NCBI GenBank assembly: GCA_021324715.1
Contig: JAJPIN010000120.1
Coordinates: 1 to 13,079, forward strand
Reading direction: 5' to 3'
Length of the DNA: 13,079 nucleotides
Source of the DNA: Nitrososphaeria archaeon
GTDB lineage: Archaea; Thermoproteota; Nitrososphaeria; Nitrososphaerales; Nitrososphaeraceae
Every line of letters starts with the position of its first letter. The stretch's first letter is position 1. A program made the position numbers and the translations under genes. The notes beneath the pieces are model-generated. The model had not been told where the DNA came from. It was given only the letters and a program-made list of their open reading frames with translations, and made no database searches. This document shows positions 1-6,356 of the stretch, one piece after another.

Positions 1-545
1 TCAGTTTCAAAAAGATTCATCAATTTTTTCTTTATAATATTTTCTATATGACTACGATTGACTTTTAAAGAATTATCAGGGTGACGATACACGATTCTAA
101 ATCTTTTTGGTTTCATGTAACGCCCACTCAAGACAATTGTACTTGAATTGACAGATACAATAGTTTCAAATTTTTTCCCGATCCCTAGCTTCACACTAAT
201 GTCAGGGGAATCCAAATCAAGTTTTTTATGCGAAAGTTCAGCAAAATTTTTTCTAATTTCGCCCAAGAGACTAGATTTAATATTCTCCTTTCCCCTTATT
301 TTGAACCTTGATCTAAACTTATCTTCGTTATCATAAAAGTTATGATCTAGCATCAACCCAATTAAGAAACTATGATATTCATAGTCCCTCGTTGCCTGAA
401 TAATTTCGCAAGATATTTTGTGAATTTGCTTCCTTATTCCATGACAAATTTCGCAATCCTCATCTATGTCCTTCAGGTGAAGTGATGGAATAGATTGTCT
501 TTTTAAACACCAATCGCACAAATTGTAAACAAAATCTTTCTTCAA
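1..545 (-). CDS. pus10: tRNA pseudouridine synthase Pus10, N-terminal part (cut by window edge)
   Basis: An open frame on the minus strand runs off the left edge after about 181 codons. It starts with a zinc-binding region (CDWC at residues 10-13, CEIC at 31-34), continues with a segment resembling the Pus10 accessory (THUMP-like) domain, DYEYHSFLIG near 58-67 and then SPDISVKLGIG, and reaches SGRYMKPKRF, the counterpart of the family's GRY(R/M)K stretch. The catalytic pseudouridine synthase domain lies outside the window. Archaeal Pus10 makes pseudouridine 54 and 55 in the T-loop of tRNAs. The start is taken as TTG at 545-543, which gives the usual few residues before the first CxxC; no ATG or GTG is available in frame upstream. 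It follows srp54 by 13 bases and is probably co-transcribed. Identification rests on motifs and domain order read by eye. The family is fairly sure, the exact start less so. Confidence 0.86.
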   Translation of the reverse strand, partial: MKKDFVYNLCDWCLKRQSIPSLHLKDIDEDCEICHGIRKQIHKISCEIIQATRDYEYHSFLIGLMLDHNFYDNEDKFRSRFKIRGKENIKSSLLGEIRKNFAELSHKKLDLDSPDISVKLGIGKKFETIVSVNSSTIVLSGRYMKPKRFRIVYRHPDNSLKVNRSHIENIIKKKLMNLFET

Positions 546-558
546 ATTTCTGTTCTCT

Positions 559-1917
559 TTATCCGATTCCCATTCGCCTAAGCATACCTTGCATTTGTCT
601 ACCTTTACTTTGTTTAATCATACTTTTTGAGTTATTGAAATTTTTTATTAGGTCTTTGACATCATGTTCGGCTACTCCAGAGCCTCTTGCTATCCTTTTT
701 CTTCTTGAATCATTGATTATTTCAGGATTTTTTTTCTCTTCATTGGTCATCGACTGGATAATATACCGCCATTTCTCTAGTTTACCTTGAATAGCATCCA
801 ATTGATCTTCTTTGACTACTCCTGACAGCCCTGGTAGATTATCAATAATGTTTCTAAATCCCATTTTTCCTACACTTTCCATCTGCGCATAAAAATCCTC
901 TATTGTCATCTTACCACTTAGTACTCTCTTAGATTGATTTTCATCTGCCTGTATTTCCAGATCTTTGGCTAAGTCTAAAATTGCTTTTATGTCGCCCATG
1001 CCCAACAATCTGCCTACAAATCTTGTCGGGCTAAATACTTCAAGGTCATCGATTCTTTCACCATTACCTATAAAGAAAATTTTTGCACCCGTAACTGCAG
1101 ATGCCGCCAAGGCACCACCCCCTTTTGCGGTTCCATCAAGCTTTGTTATGATGATACCTCCTACCGGAACCGTATCGTGGAAGGATTTTGCCTGATTATA
1201 TGCTTGCTGTCCTATTGTTCCATCAATCACTAATAATATTAACTCTGGTTTTGAAATTTCATACATCTTTTTCATTTCATCCAAAAGCTCTGTCTCGTCT
1301 TTGTGTCTACCAGCAGTATCAATAATTACCACATCAGCCCCTGCATCCCTAAAATATGCAATTCCATTCTTAACTATTGAAGGAGCGTTTTTGGTAGATT
1401 CATCTCCAAATACCTCGACATTAATTTTAATGCAATTCATTTTAAGCTGGGTAAGAGCACCAGGTCTCCACGTATCTGCTCCAACAACTCCTACATGGTA
1501 TCCATGTTTGGTTAGCCATCTAGCCAGCTTAGCGGTCACGGTTGTTTTTCCGCTACCTTGAATACCGAACATCAATACAGTATTGAATTTTCCAGGAACA
1601 AATGAAATCACTTGCTCTTCAAGCTGATTATTTTGTGCAGCTAGATCGCCCTTATATCCCATCAATCTGGAAAGTTCATCATAAAGGATTGAAACGATGT
1701 GGTTCTTCCTTGATAAACCCTTGGGGGGAGATTCCTCCAGGGATCTTCTTTTCAGATTTTGGGTTATAGTCAATACCAGTCTAACATTAACATCAGATTG
1801 AAGAAGGGCTCGTTGTACATCCTTACATAAAGAATCTATTAATTCTTCATTTACATCTGATGCACCGACTAACTTTTTTAAAGCCGCCCCAAGACTTGAG
1901 CGAAGGTTGTCTAGCAT
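559..1917 (-). CDS. srp54: Signal recognition particle GTPase SRP54 (Ffh)
   Basis: SRP54 binds signal sequences and 7S RNA and, as a GTPase, brings ribosomes to the SecYEG translocon through the receptor FtsY. All three domains are present in 452 residues, a normal archaeal length. They are the N-terminal helical bundle (about 1-90), the G domain with P-loop GIQGSGKTT (118-126), DTAGRH (200-205) and TKLDG (258-262), and a methionine-rich M domain (about 320-452) containing the RNA-binding SRRKRIARGSG stretch. ATG directly follows the TAA of dph6 with no spacing, so translation is probably coupled; no Shine-Dalgarno site is visible. The GTGERI motif reads GNGERID, a mild variant. No FtsY or 7S RNA gene lies in the window. 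Confidence 0.98.
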   Translation of the reverse strand: MLDNLRSSLGAALKKLVGASDVNEELIDSLCKDVQRALLQSDVNVRLVLTITQNLKRRSLEESPPKGLSRKNHIVSILYDELSRLMGYKGDLAAQNNQLEEQVISFVPGKFNTVLMFGIQGSGKTTVTAKLARWLTKHGYHVGVVGADTWRPGALTQLKMNCIKINVEVFGDESTKNAPSIVKNGIAYFRDAGADVVIIDTAGRHKDETELLDEMKKMYEISKPELILLVIDGTIGQQAYNQAKSFHDTVPVGGIIITKLDGTAKGGGALAASAVTGAKIFFIGNGERIDDLEVFSPTRFVGRLLGMGDIKAILDLAKDLEIQADENQSKRVLSGKMTIEDFYAQMESVGKMGFRNIIDNLPGLSGVVKEDQLDAIQGKLEKWRYIIQSMTNEEKKNPEIINDSRRKRIARGSGVAEHDVKDLIKNFNNSKSMIKQSKGRQMQGMLRRMGIG

Positions 1918-2604
1918 TTATTTATCTATTAATTCATATTCTGTTATTTCAAATATTCCATTGTCTCCACTCCATTTAACGATTCCCTGTATGATCTTGA
2001 ATTTTTTCTTGTATAGAGGACAATCAACAACAATTGTTTCCGCCTCACCTCCTTCAAAATTTAGATTAAATCCATATCTTAATGACAATGATTCAAGTTT
2101 TTTGAGGTTGTTGTGATCCAACACTCTTCCGAGCCATTCTCTACCCAGACCTAACGCCGAAACAGCTACTATAACAATTTCAAAATCTTGTTCAATTATC
2201 TTATGAAGATAATTACTTGGTTCTAAATTCCATAGTGGTGAAAATACCGATATTCCCAATTTGTTACAGACTCCGTCAAAACTCCTTTTTTGAAATTTGC
2301 TTGATATGCCACCATGTACTATTCCTTGTATGCCAAATTCATCTACGACGCTTACAAGCGCTTCTTCAAGTATTAGTACCTCATCGCTTAGATTTGGAAT
2401 TTTTGATTGAAAGTTTCTCACAGGTAAATCTATTGCCTTAGCTAGAATTTCTGTAAGATGAATATTCGGAAAATGAAAAAGCATACTGTCGCTAGTCAAA
2501 GATTGAATAGAAATTAAACATACAACATCATGTCCTCGTTTGATCATTTCAAATATTGAGTAAGTGCTATCCTTTCCCCCCGAAAATAATGATGCTAACT
2601 TCAA
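1918..2604 (-). CDS. dph6: Diphthine-ammonia ligase (Dph6, DUF71 ATP-PPase family)
   Basis: 228 residues, typical for the archaeal DUF71 family. The PP-loop SGGKDST (residues 8-14) binds ATP, and near the C-terminus lies EGGEAETIVVDCPLY, the family signature (usually GEGGEYETLVLDAPLF). In archaea this family is assigned to the last step of diphthamide synthesis, the ATP- and ammonia-dependent amidation of diphthine on elongation factor 2. The start is TTG at 2604-2602, which places the PP-loop at the usual distance from the N-terminus. A TATA-like element at 2641-2647 implies a leader of roughly 13 bases without a Shine-Dalgarno site. It is the first gene of the dph6-srp54-pus10 run. Some DUF71 proteins have other or unknown substrates, so the exact reaction is an inference from the family. 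Confidence 0.9.
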   Translation of the reverse strand: MKLASLFSGGKDSTYSIFEMIKRGHDVVCLISIQSLTSDSMLFHFPNIHLTEILAKAIDLPVRNFQSKIPNLSDEVLILEEALVSVVDEFGIQGIVHGGISSKFQKRSFDGVCNKLGISVFSPLWNLEPSNYLHKIIEQDFEIVIVAVSALGLGREWLGRVLDHNNLKKLESLSLRYGFNLNFEGGEAETIVVDCPLYKKKFKIIQGIVKWSGDNGIFEITEYELIDK

Positions 2605-2639
2605 GATGGTACTTTCAATGGAAAAATAATCTCCCGCTA

Positions 2640-2648
2640 CTATATAGA
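2640..2648 (-). promoter_or_regulatory. TATA-like element for dph6-srp54-pus10
   Basis: On the minus strand the stretch reads CTATATAGT, centred about 40 bases before the TTG of dph6. With the usual archaeal spacing of about 27 bases, transcription would begin near 2617. It is the best TATA candidate in front of this gene run. The call rests on pattern alone. Confidence 0.4.
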
Positions 2649-2855
2649 TTGGTTTAGTTGCACCTAAATTGCAGTGCGTTCGTTACATAAGGTAACAAAA
2701 ATGCATGGCAATTAACCGGTAAAGTCAACCGTTCGCCAAATTAAATAGATCTTTTCAGGGTGTATAAATTGATATAAGTATAGGACATTTTGTGTCACAT
2801 ATCCGTTGTTTTTTACGACAGAAGATCATATGATGGAGACTACAAGCGTAAATAA

Positions 2856-3019
2856 TTACACCTTGTGATGAACTGAATCATAATTCTGCCTTTTAGGATC
2901 AAGTCTAGCATGTTTAAGAAATTCATCACATTCAGAGGCTCTGATTGTGTTAATTATGTTCACTTGCAATATATCGCTCAATTTTGGACAAGTGTATGAG
3001 ATTTCATTGGGTACCCCAT
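2856..3019 (-). pseudogene. Possible small gene (~54 aa) interrupted by a one-base frameshift
   Basis: An ATG at 3019-3017 is preceded by AGGAG (3030-3026) at an ideal 6-base spacing, rare in this window. It opens MGYPMKSHTLVQN and then meets TGA at 2980-2978. In a second frame an uninterrupted, protein-like stretch runs to TAA at 2858-2856, including ASECDEFLKHARLDPKRQ and ending in SVHHKV. The frames join at an AAAA run (TTTT at 2982-2985 on the plus strand). One extra A would give a continuous protein of about 54 residues. It could be a recent pseudogene, a homopolymer sequencing error, a programmed frameshift, or chance. The downstream part alone could start at TTG 2981-2979 (41 codons). 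I do not recognise the protein. Confidence 0.35.
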
Positions 3020-3058
3020 TTTAGACTCCTGCATTAATTAATCAAATCACATTAAAAC

Positions 3059-3068
3059 TTTAATTAAA
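3059..3068. promoter_or_regulatory. Palindromic TATA box, possibly bidirectional
   Basis: TTTAATTAAA is its own reverse complement and sits between trmI and the small minus-strand ORF. With a 27-base spacing it would start plus-strand transcripts near 3090 (14-base leader to trmI) and minus-strand transcripts near 3037 (18-base leader that just includes the AGGAG site). Flanking bases (CTTTAATTAAAAG) are also nearly symmetric. Promoter activity is inferred. Confidence 0.4.
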
Positions 3069-3103
3069 AGATTTTTTTACCTCTATGGAACCACAATATT
3101 TAG

Positions 3104-3871
3104 ATGGAAATAGAAGATGGCGCGTATGTACTTTTTTTTTATCATGCGAGCAAGAATTGGCTAACTAGGATAGAAAAAAATAAGAAACTTCACACGCACA
3201 TAGGAATAATAGATTTTGATAGCATATTGGGGCTTGAGTATGGTTCTTCAGTAATTACATCAAAACAAAAAAAAGTGTACTTGATGCTTCCAACAATTTT
3301 TGATTTTGTGATGAAGTCAGATAGAAAGACGCAAATAGTTTATCCCAAAGATCTTGGTTATATTGCCATAAGAACAGGCTTAAAAAGTGGTTGTAATGTT
3401 CTTGAAATAGGTACCGGAAGTGCTTCATTAACCACATTCTTTGCTAGTTTGGTAGGACCTTCAGGTCACGTTTTTACATATGACATTAATGAGGAATTCA
3501 TGGAAATAGCAAGGAAGAACCTCAAAAAATCAGGTATGGAAAATTATGTTTCAATGTTTAAACAGGACATAATGACTGAAGGATTGGAACGCACTGACAT
3601 TGATATTGCGATAATTGATTTGGGAGATCCTTGGAATGTTTTGCAGATTGTTCACAAATGCCTCAAGAATAGTGGATCTGTAGCAGTAATATGTCCTACT
3701 ATGAATCAATTGGAGAAAACTTCAAAACACATGAACGAAGTGGGATTTATGGATATTGAGAGCACAGAGATCATGATCCGCAATATAGAGGCGAGAGAAG
3801 GAAAGACAAGGCCATCAATGCGAATGATTGGACATACCACATACCTTATATTTGGTAGGAAAATTATATAG
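3104..3871 (+). CDS. trmI: tRNA (adenine-N1)-methyltransferase TrmI (m1A57/58)
   Basis: A 255-residue class I SAM-dependent methyltransferase. After a beta-rich N-terminal domain (about 1-75) come YPKD (80-83), the SAM-binding motif LEIGTGSAS (100-108), the acidic end of the second strand at YDIN (116-119), and DLGDPW (162-167), which matches the D(L/V)P.PW motif of TrmI where the target base binds. The family methylates N1 of A58, and in archaea also A57, in the tRNA T-loop. ATG at 3104 lies 14 bases after the start site predicted from the palindromic TATA box, with no Shine-Dalgarno sequence. It diverges from the run that ends in pus10, which modifies positions 54 and 55 of the same loop. 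TrmI rather than a generic methyltransferase is well supported by the N-terminal domain and DLGDPW. Confidence 0.93.
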   Translation: MEIEDGAYVLFFYHASKNWLTRIEKNKKLHTHIGIIDFDSILGLEYGSSVITSKQKKVYLMLPTIFDFVMKSDRKTQIVYPKDLGYIAIRTGLKSGCNVLEIGTGSASLTTFFASLVGPSGHVFTYDINEEFMEIARKNLKKSGMENYVSMFKQDIMTEGLERTDIDIAIIDLGDPWNVLQIVHKCLKNSGSVAVICPTMNQLEKTSKHMNEVGFMDIESTEIMIRNIEAREGKTRPSMRMIGHTTYLIFGRKII

Positions 3872-4126
3872 ATAAATTCACTTATGTTATTCGCAGAGTA
3901 AATAATCATATACCATAACAAAATTAATTCTTCTCAATATGCACATGTATGAGGGTTATATGCTGCAAGTGTAATTTAATTGCCCTCAATACACTCAGAT
4001 TTGATTTGATATACTCTTCTGATTATATGTATCACATAACTAAAAGCTATCATAACCGAGTAAGAGAACAAGCGGATACAGTGTTTGCGAGTAATATTAC
4101 CCATTTGAAGTTGGTCAGAGCTATTC

Positions 4127-4133
4127 TTATAAG
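4127..4133 (+). promoter_or_regulatory. TATA box for the double-CxxC lysine-tail protein
   Basis: TTATAAG is centred 23 bases before ATG 4153, so the transcript would begin at or within a few bases of the start codon (leaderless). This favours ATG 4153 over starts further upstream in the same open frame. The same TTATAA core occurs before the exported protein and the DUF106 gene in this window. Confidence 0.55.
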
Positions 4134-4152
4134 GAACCACCATAAAGTGAAT

Positions 4153-4416
4153 ATGTTGGCAACTGAAGGTTATTGTGTAAAATGTAAAGCAAAAAGAGCA
4201 ATGAAAGGCGAACAACAGGTAGTAATGAAAAATGGAAGGCCTGCAACTAAGGGAACATGTTCAGTTTGTGGAACCAAGATGTTCAAGATTGGTGGTGGCC
4301 CTAGCAAAATGGTAAAGGGGAAGGCAAAACCAAAATCAAAATCTAAGGCAAAACCAAAATCAAAATCTAAGGCAAAACCAAAATCAAAATCTAAGGCAAA
4401 ACCAAAAAGAAGATAA
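4153..4416 (+). CDS. Small double-CxxC protein with lysine-rich repeat tail (DUF5679-like)
   Basis: The 87-residue protein has two zinc-type CxxC knuckles (C8/C11 in YCVKCKAKR and C36/C39 in CSVCG) around a KNGRPATKG core. This resembles the small archaeal DUF5679 domain, common in Thaumarchaeota and of unknown function. From residue 57 the tail is three identical KAKPKSKS octads plus KAKPKRR, strongly basic and probably disordered, so nucleic acid or ribosome binding is likely but not shown. The start at ATG 4153 is chosen because a TATA box lies 23 bases upstream and the first CxxC then follows at the usual distance. GTG 4147 is an alternative, and the frame stays open back to 3949. A T-rich stretch behind the stop probably ends transcription. 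It has no operon partner. Confidence 0.83.
   Translation: MLATEGYCVKCKAKRAMKGEQQVVMKNGRPATKGTCSVCGTKMFKIGGGPSKMVKGKAKPKSKSKAKPKSKSKAKPKSKSKAKPKRR
4321..4407 (+). repeat. 24-base perfect tandem repeat, 3.6 copies
   Basis: Three identical 24-base units begin at 4321, 4345 and 4369, followed by 15 bases of a fourth (4393-4407). Each full unit encodes KAKPKSKS in frame, so copy number changes would lengthen or shorten the basic tail without breaking the gene. Complete identity, even at silent positions, suggests recent expansion by slippage or unequal recombination. Confidence 0.97.
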
Positions 4417-4421
4417 AATCC

Positions 4422-4445
4422 TAATTTCTTTTTTATCTTTTTGGT
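4422..4445 (+). terminator. T-rich terminator behind the lysine-tail gene
   Basis: Immediately after the stop codon come several T clusters (TTTCTTTTTTATCTTTTTGG, at about 4425-4444), the usual form of archaeal intrinsic termination, without a clear hairpin. Confidence 0.5.
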
Positions 4446-4491
4446 TTGGATGTATCAAGTGCTATTCAATGCATAAGCTAATTAATACAAT

Positions 4492-5562
4492 CTATAACGA
4501 CAATTTTTCTTCTACAAAATTCAATTTTTGAATGTTCCCACAACTAGATATTAGCTCACGTAGTTTTATCTTTGGGACTTCTGATTTTATCAACTCTCGA
4601 GCTATTTTTATTCCATCACTAATATCTTCAGCTTTTTCTCCTGCAATTAACGCAAGTGCTGTGTTCAGAACTACAATATCTTGCTTTGCGCTAGTAGATC
4701 TTCCGTAAATCGTATGTAATGTACTCTTTACAGAATCCTCGCTTGATTGTACTTGAATCTGTTCCTTTCTCACAACCTTCATATCTAATACTTCTGGATC
4801 GACTTCAATCCTTTCAATATGGCCTGACTTTAACATGAGCATCGTATTTCTTGCAGTATTTGACAGTTCATCCATGCCATCGAATGAATGGACAATTATA
4901 ATTTTATTGATGTTGGATTTTACCATGGAGTTAGATACAAGTTCGAAAAATTTCGGATCAGATATTCCTATGACTTGAGCAGTAATATTTGTGCATGGAT
5001 TACATAACGGCCCAATTATATTGAATATAGTTTTGAAGCCTAACTCCTTTCTTATACCTGCAATCCTTTTTAGATTAGGATGAAATTTAGGTGCAAACAG
5101 GAAAGTGTACCCAATTTGTTCAAGTGTCTCAATTACCGTCTTTTCTGAAACTTCCAAATTAAATCCTATATATTCAAAAAAATCTGCACTGCCAAACATT
5201 CCACTAGCGGAGCGGTTACCATGTTTAGCAACATTTATCCCAGAAGCTGAGGCAACTATAGATGCAGCGGTACTTATGTTAAACGATTTAGCCATATCTC
5301 CCCCTGTACCACAATTGTCAATGAGGGGACCACTTACGTTAGGCGTTATTAGATGTGAATGTGCAATCATAATCTCCCTTATTATTCTTAATTCATCATA
5401 ACTAACTCCCCTATACGTTAGCGCGGTTAGAAAAGAAGCAATTGTACAGTCAGGAATTTCGTCCAAGAAGACAAGATTTATTGCATTTCTAAATTCGCTT
5501 TTCCCTATCTGCTCCTTGGATAAAATTTTTCTTGTTTGTTGCTGCAAATAATCTGTCGACAT
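4492..5562 (-). CDS. trpD: Anthranilate phosphoribosyltransferase TrpD
   Basis: TrpD joins anthranilate and PRPP to give phosphoribosyl-anthranilate, the second committed step of tryptophan synthesis. At 356 residues it is of normal length. Visible motifs are DNCGTGGD (82-89, PRPP binding), FNISTAAS (94-101), KHGNRSAS (113-120) with GSAD (124-127), GPLCNP (184-189), and a later GMDELS. The N-terminal helical dimerisation part is intact. Its ATG overlaps the stop codon of trpG (TAATG at 5564-5560), so the two are translationally coupled. No T-tract is seen on the minus strand behind the stop. Downstream trp genes do not follow; the next gene is on the other strand. Confidence 0.97.
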   Translation of the reverse strand: MSTDYLQQQTRKILSKEQIGKSEFRNAINLVFLDEIPDCTIASFLTALTYRGVSYDELRIIREIMIAHSHLITPNVSGPLIDNCGTGGDMAKSFNISTAASIVASASGINVAKHGNRSASGMFGSADFFEYIGFNLEVSEKTVIETLEQIGYTFLFAPKFHPNLKRIAGIRKELGFKTIFNIIGPLCNPCTNITAQVIGISDPKFFELVSNSMVKSNINKIIIVHSFDGMDELSNTARNTMLMLKSGHIERIEVDPEVLDMKVVRKEQIQVQSSEDSVKSTLHTIYGRSTSAKQDIVVLNTALALIAGEKAEDISDGIKIARELIKSEVPKIKLRELISSCGNIQKLNFVEEKLSL

Positions 5563-6152
5563 TATCTTCTCATTATTTTGACGAAATTTTTCAGTATATG
5601 ATGACCATTTTTTGTTAGTACCGATTCTGGATGAAACTGAACACCATATATTGGATATTTTTTATGTTTTAAACCCATAATCTCCAAATCGTCAAGTGAT
5701 ACTGCTGTTACTTCTAAACACTTTGGAAAATTTTCCCTTGATGCCACTAGTGAATGATATCTTGTTGCAACAAAGGGGTTTGATAGTTTTTCAAATAATT
5801 CTTTGTCTAGGTACTTTATTTTACTTGTTTTTCCGTGTTTTACCACGTGGGCGTTTGTAACCTTGCCACCATAAACGTGCACTATACCCTGATGGCCAAG
5901 ACATACACCTAGCAATGGAATTGTTGGTCCAATAGATTCAATAATGTCACCACATATCCCAAATGATTTGTGATCAGCGGGATGACCTGGACCCGGTGAT
6001 AGAACTATACCATCAGGTTGCATTTTTTTTATGTCTTTTATACTTATTTTGTCGTTACGAATAACTACTGGTTGCGTAGAGAGTTTACCAAATAGTTGGG
6101 CAAGATTATAAACGAAGGAATCATAATTATCAATTATTAAAATCTTTTTCAT
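5562..6152 (-). CDS. trpG: Anthranilate synthase glutamine amidotransferase subunit TrpG
   Basis: TrpG releases ammonia from glutamine for the TrpE subunit of anthranilate synthase. The class I amidotransferase triad is visible: Cys84 in GVCLGHQ, His174 and Glu176 in QFHPES. LSPGPGHP (near 52) forms the oxyanion strand, and TRYHSL (near 130) is the typical TrpG/PabA stretch. I place the start at ATG 6152 because MKKILIIDNYDSF matches family N-termini. GTG at 6161 would add three residues and cannot be excluded. The stop overlaps trpD by one base. No trpE lies beside it: the upstream neighbour is the divergent GAPDH gene. It may also serve as the PabA subunit for folate synthesis, as in other organisms with one such subunit. 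Confidence 0.95.
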   Translation of the reverse strand: MKKILIIDNYDSFVYNLAQLFGKLSTQPVVIRNDKISIKDIKKMQPDGIVLSPGPGHPADHKSFGICGDIIESIGPTIPLLGVCLGHQGIVHVYGGKVTNAHVVKHGKTSKIKYLDKELFEKLSNPFVATRYHSLVASRENFPKCLEVTAVSLDDLEIMGLKHKKYPIYGVQFHPESVLTKNGHHILKNFVKIMRR

Positions 6153-6188
6153 ATCAAACACTATGGTTTATCATTTCATACCGTAATG

Positions 6189-6200
6189 TTAATTTTTTAA
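6189..6200 (-). promoter_or_regulatory. Candidate TATA box for trpGD
   Basis: TTAATTTTTTAA on the plus strand (TTAAAAAATTAA on the minus strand) is centred about 43 bases before ATG 6152, implying a start near 6168 and a leader of about 16 bases. AT-rich surroundings make the choice uncertain. Confidence 0.35.
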
Positions 6201-6257
6201 CTGTATTGATATTTAATGGTTATAATTTATGAAATAAATAATTTATCCTGTGTATAG

Positions 6258-6275
6258 TTTAGTATCAATACTAAA
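6258..6275. promoter_or_regulatory. 18-bp inverted repeat, candidate operator between trpG and GAPDH
   Basis: TTTAGTATCAATACTAAA has two perfect 8-base arms around CA. It lies near the middle of the 200-base divergent promoter region, about 60 bases outside each candidate TATA box. Symmetry and position fit a dimeric regulator acting on one or both genes; the regulator is unknown. Confidence 0.4.
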
Positions 6276-6317
6276 ACCCTTGATTCGAAACAGTGTTTAA
6301 GAATCATTTAATAATAC

Positions 6318-6328
6318 ATTAAATAATC
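6318..6328 (+). promoter_or_regulatory. Candidate TATA box for GAPDH
   Basis: ATTAAATAATC centres on about 6323, giving a predicted start near 6350 and a leader of only some seven bases before ATG 6357. This matches the short-leader pattern of other genes here. Confidence 0.4.
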
Positions 6329-6356
6329 CTTTATTTTCACTTAAAAACATTGAGAA

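Larger units (their letters stand above)
2605..3103. other. 498-base divergent spacer between dph6 and trmI
   Basis: This is the longest stretch without a firm gene. It contains the dph6 TATA element (2640-2648), a possible broken small ORF on the minus strand (2856-3019) with a Shine-Dalgarno site, and a palindromic TATA box (3059-3068). The part from 2650 to 2855 shows nothing I can interpret beyond a weak GTTAC/GTAAC inverted repeat at 2682-2696. No tRNA or other RNA fold was recognised. Confidence 0.6.

Noticed and set aside
148..336. Plus-strand ORF of 62 codons
   Set aside because: It lies opposite the Pus10 frame, whose motifs are convincing; it is a shadow.
580..617. Upstream extension of the Pus10 frame containing another CxxC (CKVC)
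   Set aside because: It overlaps the 3' end of srp54, has no start codon, and Pus10 normally begins just before the CDWC site.
2682..2696. GTTAC/GTAAC inverted repeat upstream of dph6
   Set aside because: Five-base arms and no relation to a promoter element.
3976..4215. Minus-strand ORF of 79 codons
   Set aside because: It overlaps the TATA box and CxxC region of the lysine-tail gene, and its composition (Phe, His, Cys, Ser) looks like a reverse shadow.
4321..4407. CRISPR-like array
   Set aside because: The repeats are directly tandem without spacers and encode a continuous peptide.
6281..6292. GATTCGAAAC resembling a tRNA T-loop
   Set aside because: No matching acceptor, D or anticodon arms around it on either strand.
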